A stretch of 32,103 nt of DNA from a virus. Under the pieces are notes generated by a model that saw nothing but the letters and a program-made list of their open reading frames with translations, was not told the origin of the DNA and searched no databases. Positions 1 through 8,191 of the stretch are shown in pieces (the stretch's first letter is position 1; every line of letters starts with the position of its first letter). A program made the translations under genes and the position numbers. The stretch covers positions 1 to 32,103 of the IMG/VR virus record IMGVR_UViG_3300037635_004223, one strand, 5' to 3'.

Positions 1-144
1 AGCAGCAGTAAGAAGGCGTTGAGTATCACACTCTTCTCCCTCTAACTCTTGAATACGGTAGACAAAAGCTTCATGGTCTTTTGATGGCTCACTGGTAACT
101 CCATCTACGAATTCTAGATATCGGTTGAAATCAACTTGACTCAT
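1..144 (-). CDS. mazG: MazG-like nucleotide pyrophosphohydrolase, N-terminal part (cut by window edge)
   Basis: Only the first 48 codons are present; the reading frame is open to the window edge. The product starts MSQVDFNRYLEFVDGVTSEP and ends in QRLLTAA. This resembles the start of the cyanophage MazG-like all-alpha NTP pyrophosphohydrolases, which hydrolyse (d)NTPs and have been proposed to lower alarmone levels in the host. The metal-binding EExxE core would lie beyond the edge, so the assignment rests on N-terminal resemblance and on its usual company in cyanomyoviruses. An extended -10 promoter (TGCTATAAT) lies about 25 bases before the ATG, so it is probably expressed early and separately from the genes upstream. 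I see no clear Shine-Dalgarno sequence. Confidence 0.6.
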   Translation of the reverse strand, partial: MSQVDFNRYLEFVDGVTSEPSKDHEAFVYRIQELEGEECDTQRLLTAA

Positions 145-169
145 AATTTTTTTATCGTGCTACTGATCT

Positions 170-178
170 ATTATAGCA
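170..178 (-). promoter_or_regulatory. Extended -10 early-type promoter for the MazG-like gene
   Basis: On the minus strand this reads TGCTATAAT, a perfect extended -10, with no recognisable -35. It lies between the stop of the 183-1376 gene and the MazG-like ATG at 144, about 25 bases before that start. The same box recurs before other early-type genes in the window. Confidence 0.7.
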
Positions 179-182
179 TATT

Positions 183-1376
183 TTAAGTCTGAACACCCAT
201 CCTATCAGATTTTCTAGTATATCCATTTTTAGTCCTTAAGAAAATTTTATTAGACTTAAAGTCATCCGCCACCAAGGAAGAAAATTTTGGTGTTTTACCG
301 ATGATATCAAACTTCACATAGATTACTTTATTTTCGATAGCATCCTGGAATATTTTATTATATGAAGTATTATTTTTGGAATCTGCAGAAACCATCTTCT
401 CGGATTCATACATAATTTCATTCAATGTGACTTGCTCACCCTTACCACTTAAGTAAGAATTACTCTCTAAAAATGGGAGCATAGCATTATAGTCAAACGC
501 ATCATCCTTATATCCAGTCCTTAGCCTATTGGCAACATCTTGAGCGGCTGCTAAGGGAGGACCCCCTGGTAAATTGGCAGCAGCAAGTATAGGACCACTA
601 ACAACAGTACCCTCATTTAGTTGTCTCAGTACTGCATATTGTGGTGTGTTTTGCCATTTGGCTAACTTCTGTGGGTCTTTACTCAATAAATCAATAATAT
701 CACCAGGCTTAACTACGTTAGTAGTTGTACCAGATTTTGCTGATATCGAATATGCTTTAGTCGGAGTCTTAATTACATAATCCAAGAGAGGTTCGTTTGG
801 TCTACTTGGGAAAAATATTTTAGATGATGCAGATATAGTAATCTGTTTTGATTGTAAAAGCCTATCTTTAATAATAGCAATTGGACCGAGAATCTCACCG
901 AAGTCCTTTTTAATATCATTTATTGGTAGATTTGGACTATACACACTATTAACATATGATAGTGGCTTCTTCTTCATATAATAAAGAACAAGTGCCTCTA
1001 GATATGTTTTGATAAAAGGTGCCAAATCACCATCAGAAATACTATTCAGCAGAACTTTTACATAATTATCTAACGTATAATCTTTATCAACTATACCAAA
1101 TGCCTGTGGTTTTAAATTAACTCTTGTCTGAGATCCAGGTTTTTGTAAATTATTGAAAGTTACTAGGTACTGCTTGTTATCCTTTACTCGTAGTATTGGG
1201 TATTTAGTATTATAGTCCGAAGACATAGCAATAACTTCTTCCCCAGCACCAATCTTTTGTGTCAAAATTCTGGATGGATTGCTTGGATCATAGCCAATAG
1301 AGTCCTTTTTCATATTGGTAGGAACATTTTGACCCCTAAAGTATTTTGACCACGCTTGGTTACCAGTAGATGCCAT
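183..1376 (-). CDS. Conserved cyanophage protein with a possible PD-(D/E)XK nuclease core
   Basis: 397 residues, not recognised with certainty. The N-terminal ~90 residues look beta-rich. The middle holds a pattern typical of restriction-endonuclease-like folds: E161 in a helix (DFGEILGP), D199 at the end of a strand (PLLDY), and S212-A213-K214 in the next strand (ISAKSG), with a proline-rich approach (FPSRPNEP) before the aspartate. That is E...D...xAK, an accepted PD-(D/E)XK variant. No signal peptide or membrane segment is visible. It starts 14 bases after the Mom-like gene, with AGGAAGG before the ATG, so it is probably the last gene of the gp43-uvsX-gp41 transcript. A DNA end-processing or host-DNA-degrading role is inference only; a structural protein is possible. 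Confidence 0.5.
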   Translation of the reverse strand: MASTGNQAWSKYFRGQNVPTNMKKDSIGYDPSNPSRILTQKIGAGEEVIAMSSDYNTKYPILRVKDNKQYLVTFNNLQKPGSQTRVNLKPQAFGIVDKDYTLDNYVKVLLNSISDGDLAPFIKTYLEALVLYYMKKKPLSYVNSVYSPNLPINDIKKDFGEILGPIAIIKDRLLQSKQITISASSKIFFPSRPNEPLLDYVIKTPTKAYSISAKSGTTTNVVKPGDIIDLLSKDPQKLAKWQNTPQYAVLRQLNEGTVVSGPILAAANLPGGPPLAAAQDVANRLRTGYKDDAFDYNAMLPFLESNSYLSGKGEQVTLNEIMYESEKMVSADSKNNTSYNKIFQDAIENKVIYVKFDIIGKTPKFSSLVADDFKSNKIFLRTKNGYTRKSDRMGVQT

Positions 1377-1390
1377 TACATAATACCTTC

Positions 1391-2005
1391 CTATTGGTAT
1401 TTAGTTTCTTTCCACTTAATGCTCTTCTTAAGATTCTTATCATAGATTAGTAAAAATCTATGCTTTCTACTTCTAGGTCTCCACTCACCTTCAACACCTT
1501 TAACAGATCCCCTTGAGTGCTTAATATATGTTCCATCTGACTGCTTTATCCAAAAGTCTTTCTTAGCATCAGATAGCCCATAGTACTTAAAGTTAGTTGC
1601 TTTGTATATAGTACCCTCATGATGAGCACTATCAGCATAACTTAGTATTGCTTTTACATTAACATCCTTCCTAAACATTTTAATACATCTAGAAACAAAC
1701 CAAGATGTAATATTATATTCAGCTCTCTGAGTTTCTGGATGAATACATAAACGCGAAAGTTCCCAGAGACCATCTTGCTGATCTCTGGGTAAACCAAACG
1801 CACCTACAGCAATCTCAGGAACAGGTATCTTTGTGAAGATACAAGCCCCTAGACAGCCACTAACATGAAGAACTTCATCTTTATATAGACCATAGTTATA
1901 GCCACTTTTAAAGTCCTTTGACTCATCTTTCAGATAGTGATAAGTATATAGTATATCCTGTATTTGTTTCTTAGAACTACGTTCTATGATGAAGTCACTT
2001 TTCAT
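1391..2005 (-). CDS. Mom-like DNA modification protein (GNAT-like fold)
   Basis: 204 residues. It resembles the phage Mu Mom family, GNAT-like proteins that convert adenine in DNA to a carbamoylmethylated form and so protect phage DNA from restriction. Family-like segments are the YHYLKD pair H23-Y24, ELSRLCIHP (residues 82-90), NITSWFVSRC (98-107) and SYADSAHHEGTIYKATNF (122-139) with D125 and Y134. From memory, Mu Mom depends on a His-Tyr pair plus an Asp and a Tyr in equivalent places; I could not verify the alignment. The ATG shares one base with the gp41 stop (TAATG), so it is translationally coupled to the helicase and expressed with the replisome. A plain GNAT acetyltransferase is the main alternative. 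Confidence 0.65.
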   Translation of the reverse strand: MKSDFIIERSSKKQIQDILYTYHYLKDESKDFKSGYNYGLYKDEVLHVSGCLGACIFTKIPVPEIAVGAFGLPRDQQDGLWELSRLCIHPETQRAEYNITSWFVSRCIKMFRKDVNVKAILSYADSAHHEGTIYKATNFKYYGLSDAKKDFWIKQSDGTYIKHSRGSVKGVEGEWRPRSRKHRFLLIYDKNLKKSIKWKETKYQ

Positions 2006-3387
2006 TAGAAGTTTAGTTTGGCGAACTTTTCTTTAAATGGTTTGGGTGAGTCATCAGAGTTCTCATACTCTTCTTCCCCTCCTCCCATAATATCATCTTG
2101 AGCTGATTGCTCGCAGTCATAAAGGCGCATCTTGGCGCGGTCAATACCGACAACAAAACGCTTGTGGATGGTGGGATCATTGTATCTGTTCTTAAGTTGT
2201 TTTACCATAATTTGTCCCAGACCTTCTAGCTCCTCTGTTGAGATGAGCGCTACCATAAGGTCAGCAGTGGCTGGAAGCCCGAAGGATTCAGAAGTATCTG
2301 TGATATCCACATCACTGTTTCCATAGCCGCTACGGGTCGTCTGGGTGGCGCTGACAATGGGTAGGTTGAACTCTACCGCTAGACCACGTAGCTCCTCAGC
2401 AATGCTCTTGACGAGTGTGTATGAGTTAGCATTCGCTCCTGCCTTGATACGGCTGGAAGCACAGATGTTTAGATAGTCAATGAAGATAATATCTGGGCGG
2501 AAGTTTTTCTTGAGTTGTAGCTCATTTAGAAGTGCCTTGAAGTGACCAGAGTGTGCCTGGGCAGTGGGGTATTCCTTGATGATAAGGGAACCTTGAACTT
2601 TCTTGGCTACCTTGGTTACCTTATCCTCAAACATTTTCTTGGATAGGCTTGAAATATCTTGGATATTTACATTGAGTAGGTTGGCATCAATACGTTCCGC
2701 AATCTTCTCCTCAGCCATCTCAGCAGTAATGTATAGAACATTCTTACCTTGCATCAAAGAAGCAGCAGCCACGTGACACATAAAGAGTGACTTACCAACA
2801 CCAGTACCAGCCAAGGCAATGTTGAGTGACTTGTTAGTCAGACCACCCTTGGTGATCTTATTGAGTAGCTCAATATCAAATGGGATCTTATCTTCCTTAC
2901 GTGTATAGAAGTCAAAACGCTCAGAGGCATCTTCAATGTAGTCGTGTCCTACATTACTATCAAAGGAGACCGCCAGAGCGCTTGAGAGGATGCTAGGAAT
3001 AGCGTCCTCTGTCTTCTGCTTACTATCACCATTAGCAATACCCACAGACTCCATAAGGGCGTTGTAGATGGCTTGCTTCTTACACCACTTCTCCGTAGTA
3101 TCTTGCATCCACTCATCAGTACCTGTTACATCATCAAAGGATGTGAGGATGGTACGAATGTTTTGAACTTCAGTTTCAGAGAGGTTATTACGTGCCTCTA
3201 CCTCGATTCCAAGTGCTTCTTTAGATGGGCGAGCGTTGTACTTGACCATGTATTGGGCAATCTCCTCAAAGAGGACTCGCTCTGATGAATCGTGGAAATA
3301 GTCAGGTTCAATAAATGGAATGACTTTGCGTGAGTAGTTTTCATTATATACTAATGATCGTAGAATAAGGTTTTCAATTCTTTCCAT
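2005..3387 (-). CDS. gp41: gp41 replicative DNA helicase (DnaB-like)
   Basis: 460 residues, close to T4 gp41 (475). This is the hexameric 5'-3' helicase that unwinds the fork ahead of gp43 and partners the primase. It has an N-terminal helical domain (about 1-165) and a RecA-type ATPase core with Walker A GTGVGKS (194-200), Walker B IIFIDYLN around D304, and the motif SATQTTRSGYG near residue 350 typical of DnaB family members. The acidic C-terminal tail (EEEYENSDDS) before KFAKLNF is family-like. AGGA lies 7 bases before the ATG. It follows uvsX by 12 bases and overlaps the Mom-like start by one base. Confidence 0.97.
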   Translation of the reverse strand: MERIENLILRSLVYNENYSRKVIPFIEPDYFHDSSERVLFEEIAQYMVKYNARPSKEALGIEVEARNNLSETEVQNIRTILTSFDDVTGTDEWMQDTTEKWCKKQAIYNALMESVGIANGDSKQKTEDAIPSILSSALAVSFDSNVGHDYIEDASERFDFYTRKEDKIPFDIELLNKITKGGLTNKSLNIALAGTGVGKSLFMCHVAAASLMQGKNVLYITAEMAEEKIAERIDANLLNVNIQDISSLSKKMFEDKVTKVAKKVQGSLIIKEYPTAQAHSGHFKALLNELQLKKNFRPDIIFIDYLNICASSRIKAGANANSYTLVKSIAEELRGLAVEFNLPIVSATQTTRSGYGNSDVDITDTSESFGLPATADLMVALISTEELEGLGQIMVKQLKNRYNDPTIHKRFVVGIDRAKMRLYDCEQSAQDDIMGGGEEEYENSDDSPKPFKEKFAKLNF

Positions 3388-3399
3388 TAAATGTCCTAG

Positions 3400-4407
3400 T
3401 TAGTTTCCATATGAGAATGTTCCTTTAGCAATTACTTCTAGCTTTTCCATAACTTCTGGTGTGAAGTATTGCTCTGGATCTTTAAGAATGGTTTTAGCAT
3501 AGGTCTTTTTGCCATCACCCATATCATAACGTCCTGCGACGTTTTTCCACATACCACCCTTTTCACCTAGCTCTAGAAGACCAAAGTACTTATCAAGTCC
3601 TCGCTCATCATAATACAAACGGACGCCTACGTCCATATTCTCTTTACTTAAACGCGACTTAGCAGTCTTTGCCTTGATAATGTTTCCAACAATCTCTGTT
3701 CCATCCTTCTCTTTCTTCTTAGAGAGATGAATGATAGTAGAAGCGGCATACTTAAGACCAGAGCCACCACCCATTTCCTTTGTAGGAACATAAGCACCGA
3801 TAACGTCATATGTGTGGTTTGTTACTAGCATTGGAATCTTAGCCTGTCCTAGCTTCAAAGTCAACATACGGAATGCTCCTTTGATTAGCTGGGATTTAGT
3901 CATATCGCGGACTTGCTTATCGTCTAGCGCATCGTTGATCTCCTTATTAGTGGAGAGCATACCAAGGGAGTCTAGCACAAACATACAAGGCTTACGGTCT
4001 GCCTCAGGTGTCTTTAGATACATATCAACAATCTTAAGTGCCTTTGTGCGGAACTCTTCGATTGTTACGACATTGACAACAGCCAAACGGTTAAGGTCGA
4101 TGCCACGTGATGAAAGAAGTGACTTATTGACTGCTGCTTCAGTATCAAAATAAATGCAAGATGCATCGGGACTAGAATCCAGGAAGTTCTTGACGACTGC
4201 GAGTGAGAAAAAAGTCTTACCAGTAGAGCTTTCCCCAGCAATTGCAGTAATTTTGTCACCAGAAACGCCACCGTACAAAGACCCAGATACAAGAGCATTA
4301 AAGATGAATGAACCAGTGTCCACATATGTCTCGGTTTCGTCAATGTCTGACGCAATCTTAGAGTAGTCGCCACCAATCTCATTTACAATATCCTTTAGAA
4401 AATCCAT
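3400..4407 (-). CDS. uvsX: UvsX RecA-like recombinase
   Basis: 335 residues. RecA/Rad51-family strand-exchange protein used in T4-like phages for recombination-dependent replication and repair. The ATPase core holds Walker A GESSTGKT (58-65), the catalytic-glutamate strand FDTEAAVN, Walker B MFVLDSLG, and the L2-like region around GGGSGLKYAAS. The length is somewhat below T4 UvsX (391), as in other cyanomyoviruses. It follows a 76-residue gene by 9 bases and precedes gp41 by 12, in a gp43-small-small-uvsX-gp41 operon. I see no strong Shine-Dalgarno sequence before its ATG. Confidence 0.97.
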   Translation of the reverse strand: MDFLKDIVNEIGGDYSKIASDIDETETYVDTGSFIFNALVSGSLYGGVSGDKITAIAGESSTGKTFFSLAVVKNFLDSSPDASCIYFDTEAAVNKSLLSSRGIDLNRLAVVNVVTIEEFRTKALKIVDMYLKTPEADRKPCMFVLDSLGMLSTNKEINDALDDKQVRDMTKSQLIKGAFRMLTLKLGQAKIPMLVTNHTYDVIGAYVPTKEMGGGSGLKYAASTIIHLSKKKEKDGTEIVGNIIKAKTAKSRLSKENMDVGVRLYYDERGLDKYFGLLELGEKGGMWKNVAGRYDMGDGKKTYAKTILKDPEQYFTPEVMEKLEVIAKGTFSYGN

Positions 4408-4416
4408 AGTTGTTAA

Positions 4417-4647
4417 TTAGAAATCAAATTTGTCGAAGGGGTTTTCCCCATCTCCGTTTTTACTTTTTAAGTTGTCTAGTGTATCCATAAGACATTCACT
4501 AGACTCAATGCTCTCAACAGTAAAGAGAATCTTCGCAATGCTTTCGCAAATCATAGGGCGCTCATTTCTAGCAGCATATGCTAATGCGTTCCTTAATGCG
4601 GCTTTAGCGTCATCAAGGGAGTCAATTACTGTCTTAGACAGTGCCAT
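4417..4647 (-). CDS. Small conserved hypothetical protein between gp43 and uvsX
   Basis: 76 residues, predicted mostly helical, with an alanine-rich central helix (DAKAALRNALAYAARNE) and an acidic tail ending NPFDKFDF. The tail recalls the acidic C-termini of single-stranded-DNA-binding or clamp-interacting partners, but I assign no function. A strong Shine-Dalgarno sequence (AAGGAGG) lies 7 bases before the ATG, which overlaps the end of the preceding small gene by 14 bases. It sits 9 bases before uvsX and is surely co-transcribed with it, so a recombination or replication accessory role is the natural guess. Confidence 0.8.
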   Translation of the reverse strand: MALSKTVIDSLDDAKAALRNALAYAARNERPMICESIAKILFTVESIESSECLMDTLDNLKSKNGDGENPFDKFDF

Positions 4648-4810
4648 TGGATTTCCTCCTTATTTCGTATAGGTATTCTAGCACATCAACACGAATATTG
4701 ATCAATTCGTCTAGACATTTCTGATCCCTAGCTTGAGACCTCAGATCCTCATCAACCTTAATGACTGATTCAATAAAAAGGTCCAATGCTAGTAATTCTG
4801 TATCATTCAT
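4634..4810 (-). CDS. Small conserved hypothetical protein directly after gp43
   Basis: 58 residues from the ATG at 4810, preceded by GGATAA seven bases upstream and starting 4 bases after the gp43 stop. A TTG eight bases inside gp43 in the same frame would add four residues, but I prefer the ATG. The sequence is charged and helical (ELLALDLFIESVIKVDEDL, then DELINIRVDVLEYLYEIRRK) with no known motif. It overlaps the start of the next small gene by 14 bases, so the two are probably translationally coupled. Function unknown. Confidence 0.75.
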   Translation of the reverse strand: MNDTELLALDLFIESVIKVDEDLRSQARDQKCLDELINIRVDVLEYLYEIRRKSNGTV

Positions 4811-4814
4811 ATTA

Positions 4815-7415
4815 TTATCCAAAAAACGATTCTAGTGTAACTGTTTTCTCGGAATGCCAACCAATAGAATCAAGAATGATTTTTAGTGGCTCCAAGAAAC
4901 TTTTGTTGAACTGTAAGTCATAATCAATGTACCGCTCTAGATTTAGCTCCTTAGGGAAGTCTGAAATGAATGAAATAACATTCTCTCCAATCTTATTAGG
5001 CACCTTTAAGTAGCAGAACTTGATCTTCTCCCCATTATTAATCAATGAGTACTTCTTATCTAGCCCATTCTTTTTGATGTAGTGATTGAATAGAAGTGCT
5101 CCTCGACAATGGATGGGAGTTCCCTTAGCATAAATGCTGACTGGGGACTTATATTTAACAACATCACTAACAGATCTAGGGAATGAAATCTGTTCTGGTG
5201 GAAGCATCTTAAACTGAAGTCTACAACTATCAATGTAGTCAATAACTTCGTCCTCAGTGCCCACCATAACAAGCTTGAGTGCCTCTTTAATCATTGACCT
5301 ACACGGAGCAGGGGTGGATGATTTGACTGCCTCAATGCCCATCATTTTGAGCTTAGGTTGAGCATAACGCACACCCTCACTATCCCATACATTCAGAATG
5401 TAACGCTTCTTAGCGGTCCAAATACCACGGTCTGCGATATTCTCCCTCTTCATCTGCATCTTCTGATCATACGCATTCACATAGTGAGCAAGCTCTTGAT
5501 ATGAATTATCAATAAAGGGCTCAATCTTAGCTTGACAGAATCCATCTAGTGCGTCAACAATCTTCTCTTTAGATACATCCTTATCACCAAACACCTTATC
5601 AACAACAGGTCCCATATGTAGGTAGATTGAATCAGTGTCTGACGCAATAACATAGTCAACCTTGTCTGTACCTAGTGTCTTATTCATATACCCATTGAGC
5701 TTATTCTCAATCCAGCGAATAGAAGTCTGACCAGATAAGGTGATAGCCTCAGCATTTGCTAGTTTGAAATACCTGAAGTATTGATTACCAATAGCACCAT
5801 AAGCACTGTTAAGAGAAATCTTCTTCGCCATTTGAATGTTGTTACAGCGGGAGATCTCCTTTTCAAGTGCTTTAGAAGGCTTCGTCTCATTGAGCTGCTT
5901 GGCTGCGAGCATTCTCTTCTTAAAGATAACTCGTTCTGCATACATCTTCTCCATTAGTTCGGGCAACATTCCCTTAACACGACGGTAGATAGCGCCGTTA
6001 GCAGTCATAGTCCAGTCAAGAACCTTCAATGGAGATAAATCTAGCTCCATATCCAAGACCTTATAGACATTAATCTTGCCCGATAGCTGCCTAATTTCAA
6101 TCATAGCTTCTAGCTTCTCTTGATCATATGACGGGTCATTCTGTGCATTATGAATCATAATGTTTAGATCATCCATAGTAATAAGCGTCTCTGGGGAGAT
6201 CGCATACTGCATAATCAAGTGAGGATATAGTGAGTTAAGGTCAAAGCTCACAACGTAATCATACTTACCTGGCTTAGGTTCCTTAACATATGCTCCAGCA
6301 TACTTTGAGTCCTTATCAACTTTTACTTTTGGTGGGATGACGACCTTCTTATCACGAAGATAATTGTAGATAATAGTATCCCACATACGCACTTGATAAA
6401 ATACGTCACGGAAGTTTACCTTAGCGTCAAAAGCCATAGTAAGAGCAAGGTCAATAAGTTTCATCTTATCTTCCAAGCGGTCAACTAATTCCACGTCAAT
6501 GATGTTGTATTCAACAAACTTCTGCCAACCTTGGCGATAGAAATCTTTGAAGGTTTCAAACTCACTGTGATCCAACTTCTTCTGCCCAAGCTCTACATCA
6601 GCAATATGATCTAGACGATAGCTTTCCTGATTAGAATATGTGAACTTTTTATATAGATTGAGATAGTCAAGTTGAGTAACACCAGCAATATCAAAGTAGA
6701 TCTTCTCCTGACCTTTGATAAAGTGCTTCTCTTCGGATACTAGCTTCCACGGTGACAACGTTTTCATTGTCTTGGAACCTAACAGACGCTCAATGCGGTT
6801 ACAGAGATATGGAATATCATAATATTCCAAGTTCCATCCAGTAACAACGTCTGGGGTATCCTTTGTCCACCAAGCTAGGAATGAATTGAGTAGATGATGC
6901 TCATCATAGCAGGGGCGAAAGTCAACATTCTCCTGCTTATTGGTGAAGTCGCCGTGCTTAGTTTGACCCCAAGTAATAATCTTCTTGGTATTATAGTCCT
7001 GAACTGTGATTAACAGTACTTCCTCGGCAGCATTCTCTGGGTCTGGGAAACCCATTTCAGTCTCAACCTCAATATCAACAGTGACCATCTTCATCAATGA
7101 TGTATCAAATTTGATATCACCAGGATAGTTTTCAGCTAAAAATTGAAAGATGAAGCGCTCATTCCCATAGACATTGAAGTTTTCAACTTCATCATACCTC
7201 TTGATAAACTCACGACACTCCTTAATTGTTCCAGGTTTTATTGGCTCTACATTCTCACCATCAAGTGTCTTCCAGTCACTATCTTTCTTGGAAGACACAA
7301 ACAATGTAGGTGAAAAGTTTTTCCTTACATTAAAACGCTCACCGTTCTCATATCCCCTGAAGAGAATAGAGTTTCCGTACATTTGTACATTGGTGTAGAA
7401 CTTATTTTTAGACAT
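4815..7415 (-). CDS. gp43: gp43 family B DNA polymerase
   Basis: 866 residues, near T4 gp43 (898). Replicative polymerase with 3'-5' proofreading. Exonuclease motifs: Exo I VTVDIEVE (D114, E116), Exo II GWNLEYYDIPYL (about 193-204) and Exo III YNIIDVEL (D307). Polymerase motifs: A FDLNSLYPHL (D392), B KKISLNSAYG (531-540) and C ASDTDSIYL (D593, D595), followed by the KKRYILN block. All catalytic residues are intact, and I see no intron, split or intein. Its ATG shares one base with the stop of the preceding Sm-like gene (TAATG), so translation is coupled. The promoter for this operon is probably the extended -10 at 8117-8125. Confidence 0.98.
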   Translation of the reverse strand: MSKNKFYTNVQMYGNSILFRGYENGERFNVRKNFSPTLFVSSKKDSDWKTLDGENVEPIKPGTIKECREFIKRYDEVENFNVYGNERFIFQFLAENYPGDIKFDTSLMKMVTVDIEVETEMGFPDPENAAEEVLLITVQDYNTKKIITWGQTKHGDFTNKQENVDFRPCYDEHHLLNSFLAWWTKDTPDVVTGWNLEYYDIPYLCNRIERLLGSKTMKTLSPWKLVSEEKHFIKGQEKIYFDIAGVTQLDYLNLYKKFTYSNQESYRLDHIADVELGQKKLDHSEFETFKDFYRQGWQKFVEYNIIDVELVDRLEDKMKLIDLALTMAFDAKVNFRDVFYQVRMWDTIIYNYLRDKKVVIPPKVKVDKDSKYAGAYVKEPKPGKYDYVVSFDLNSLYPHLIMQYAISPETLITMDDLNIMIHNAQNDPSYDQEKLEAMIEIRQLSGKINVYKVLDMELDLSPLKVLDWTMTANGAIYRRVKGMLPELMEKMYAERVIFKKRMLAAKQLNETKPSKALEKEISRCNNIQMAKKISLNSAYGAIGNQYFRYFKLANAEAITLSGQTSIRWIENKLNGYMNKTLGTDKVDYVIASDTDSIYLHMGPVVDKVFGDKDVSKEKIVDALDGFCQAKIEPFIDNSYQELAHYVNAYDQKMQMKRENIADRGIWTAKKRYILNVWDSEGVRYAQPKLKMMGIEAVKSSTPAPCRSMIKEALKLVMVGTEDEVIDYIDSCRLQFKMLPPEQISFPRSVSDVVKYKSPVSIYAKGTPIHCRGALLFNHYIKKNGLDKKYSLINNGEKIKFCYLKVPNKIGENVISFISDFPKELNLERYIDYDLQFNKSFLEPLKIILDSIGWHSEKTVTLESFFG

Positions 7416-7696
7416 TAATCACTAATAGCAACGAGGTATTCTGCGAGGAGTTTGGTATCTGGAGTTACCATAGTCAAGATATTATCAGACAAAATTGCCA
7501 TTTTAGTATCTGGGGTGACGTGCTTTCCAGGAAATCTTGTGAGGGCTTTTTCTAAATCACTATTTGATTCATCAAACAATACTGGATCAATCATAACACA
7601 ATCTGGTTCACCTATCTCGTGCTCTATGACCTCTTCTAACTTTGTCACAATAATACGACCATCCTTTAGAAGGAGGACTCTAATCATTTCATCCAT
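7415..7696 (-). CDS. Sm-like (LSm-fold) protein, gp43-proximal
   Basis: 93 residues from the ATG at 7696, chosen because AAAGGAAA lies about 5 bases upstream; it overlaps the previous gene by 8 bases. The start MDEMIRVLLLKDGRIIVTKL followed by a polar stretch and CVMIDPVLF matches the first strands of the Sm-like fold found in cyanophage proteins; a crystal structure of such a protein of putative cyanophage origin is known. The second half (TPDTKMAILSDNILTMVTPDTKLLAEYL) corresponds to the last strands and C-terminal helix. It resembles the genes at 7689-8096 and 10364-10657 in layout. Coupled to gp43 by a one-base overlap. A role in RNA binding or translation control is inferred from the fold only. 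Confidence 0.65.
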   Translation of the reverse strand: MDEMIRVLLLKDGRIIVTKLEEVIEHEIGEPDCVMIDPVLFDESNSDLEKALTRFPGKHVTPDTKMAILSDNILTMVTPDTKLLAEYLVAISD

Positions 7697-8096
7697 TTTT
7701 ATTTCCTTTATAAGATTCAACTAATGTATCTAGTGGCTTTGAAACAACGACAACAACAGATTTTAGGATGGTGAATTTTCTCTCCTTGGACAATGGCATC
7801 CAAACATCATATGCAATAGAACTAGTAAACACACCATCAGTCATAGATGAAGATTGAATACTCGCTAATAGTGGCTGCTCAAGTATGTAAGAATCATTAC
7901 CAATATTTTCTGTATATTGACTAACAAGAGTTGTTCCATCCATTAGCAGGAATAGTCCAATCGGTTTCTCTACAGGAGAATGAAAATCATATGTTTCTTC
8001 TGTAACTAATGATTTTTTATCTTTATTAAAAGAAGTCATAGTATATCTTGGCGTACTTCCATCATCTTGGGCGCCTCTGTCATAATCATTATTCAT
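7689..8096 (-). CDS. Sm-like (LSm-fold) protein with N-terminal extension
   Basis: 135 residues. A polar, probably disordered N-terminus (about 40 residues, NNDYDRGAQDDGSTPRY) precedes a core with Sm-like layout: PIGLFLLMDGTTLVSQY, then YILEQPLLASI, DVWMPLSKERKFTI and VVVVVSKPLDTLVESY. The order 'strand, ExP, xWxPxS, strand, VVxVxxPxxxLxxxY' is also seen in the protein at 10364-10657, so the two are probably paralogues. First gene after a terminator and an extended -10 promoter, and first in the operon leading to gp43. It overlaps the next Sm-like gene by 8 bases. Function unknown. Confidence 0.65.
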   Translation of the reverse strand: MNNDYDRGAQDDGSTPRYTMTSFNKDKKSLVTEETYDFHSPVEKPIGLFLLMDGTTLVSQYTENIGNDSYILEQPLLASIQSSSMTDGVFTSSIAYDVWMPLSKERKFTILKSVVVVVSKPLDTLVESYKGNKNG

Positions 8097-8116
8097 AGGA
8101 TTTTATAGCTCTATCC

Positions 8117-8125
8117 ATTATAGCA
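8117..8125 (-). promoter_or_regulatory. Extended -10 early-type promoter of the gp43-uvsX-gp41 operon
   Basis: Reads TGCTATAAT (inside TGTGCTATAATGG) on the minus strand, 21 bases before the start at 8096 and directly after the T-tract of the 8129-8166 terminator. No -35 is visible; that position falls in the terminator hairpin. Confidence 0.75.
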
Positions 8126-8128
8126 CAT

Positions 8129-8166
8129 AAAAAAGGGGGCTGCCTTGGTTTTTGCCAAGACCCCCC
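8129..8166 (-). terminator. Rho-independent terminator after hsp20
   Basis: On the minus strand a GGGGGTCTTGG arm pairs with CCAAGGCAGCCCCC around an AAAA-type loop, followed by TTTTTT. It ends the hsp20 transcript and isolates it from the gp43 operon. Confidence 0.85.
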
Positions 8167-8191
8167 GTAATGCGACGACGATATACTTTAT

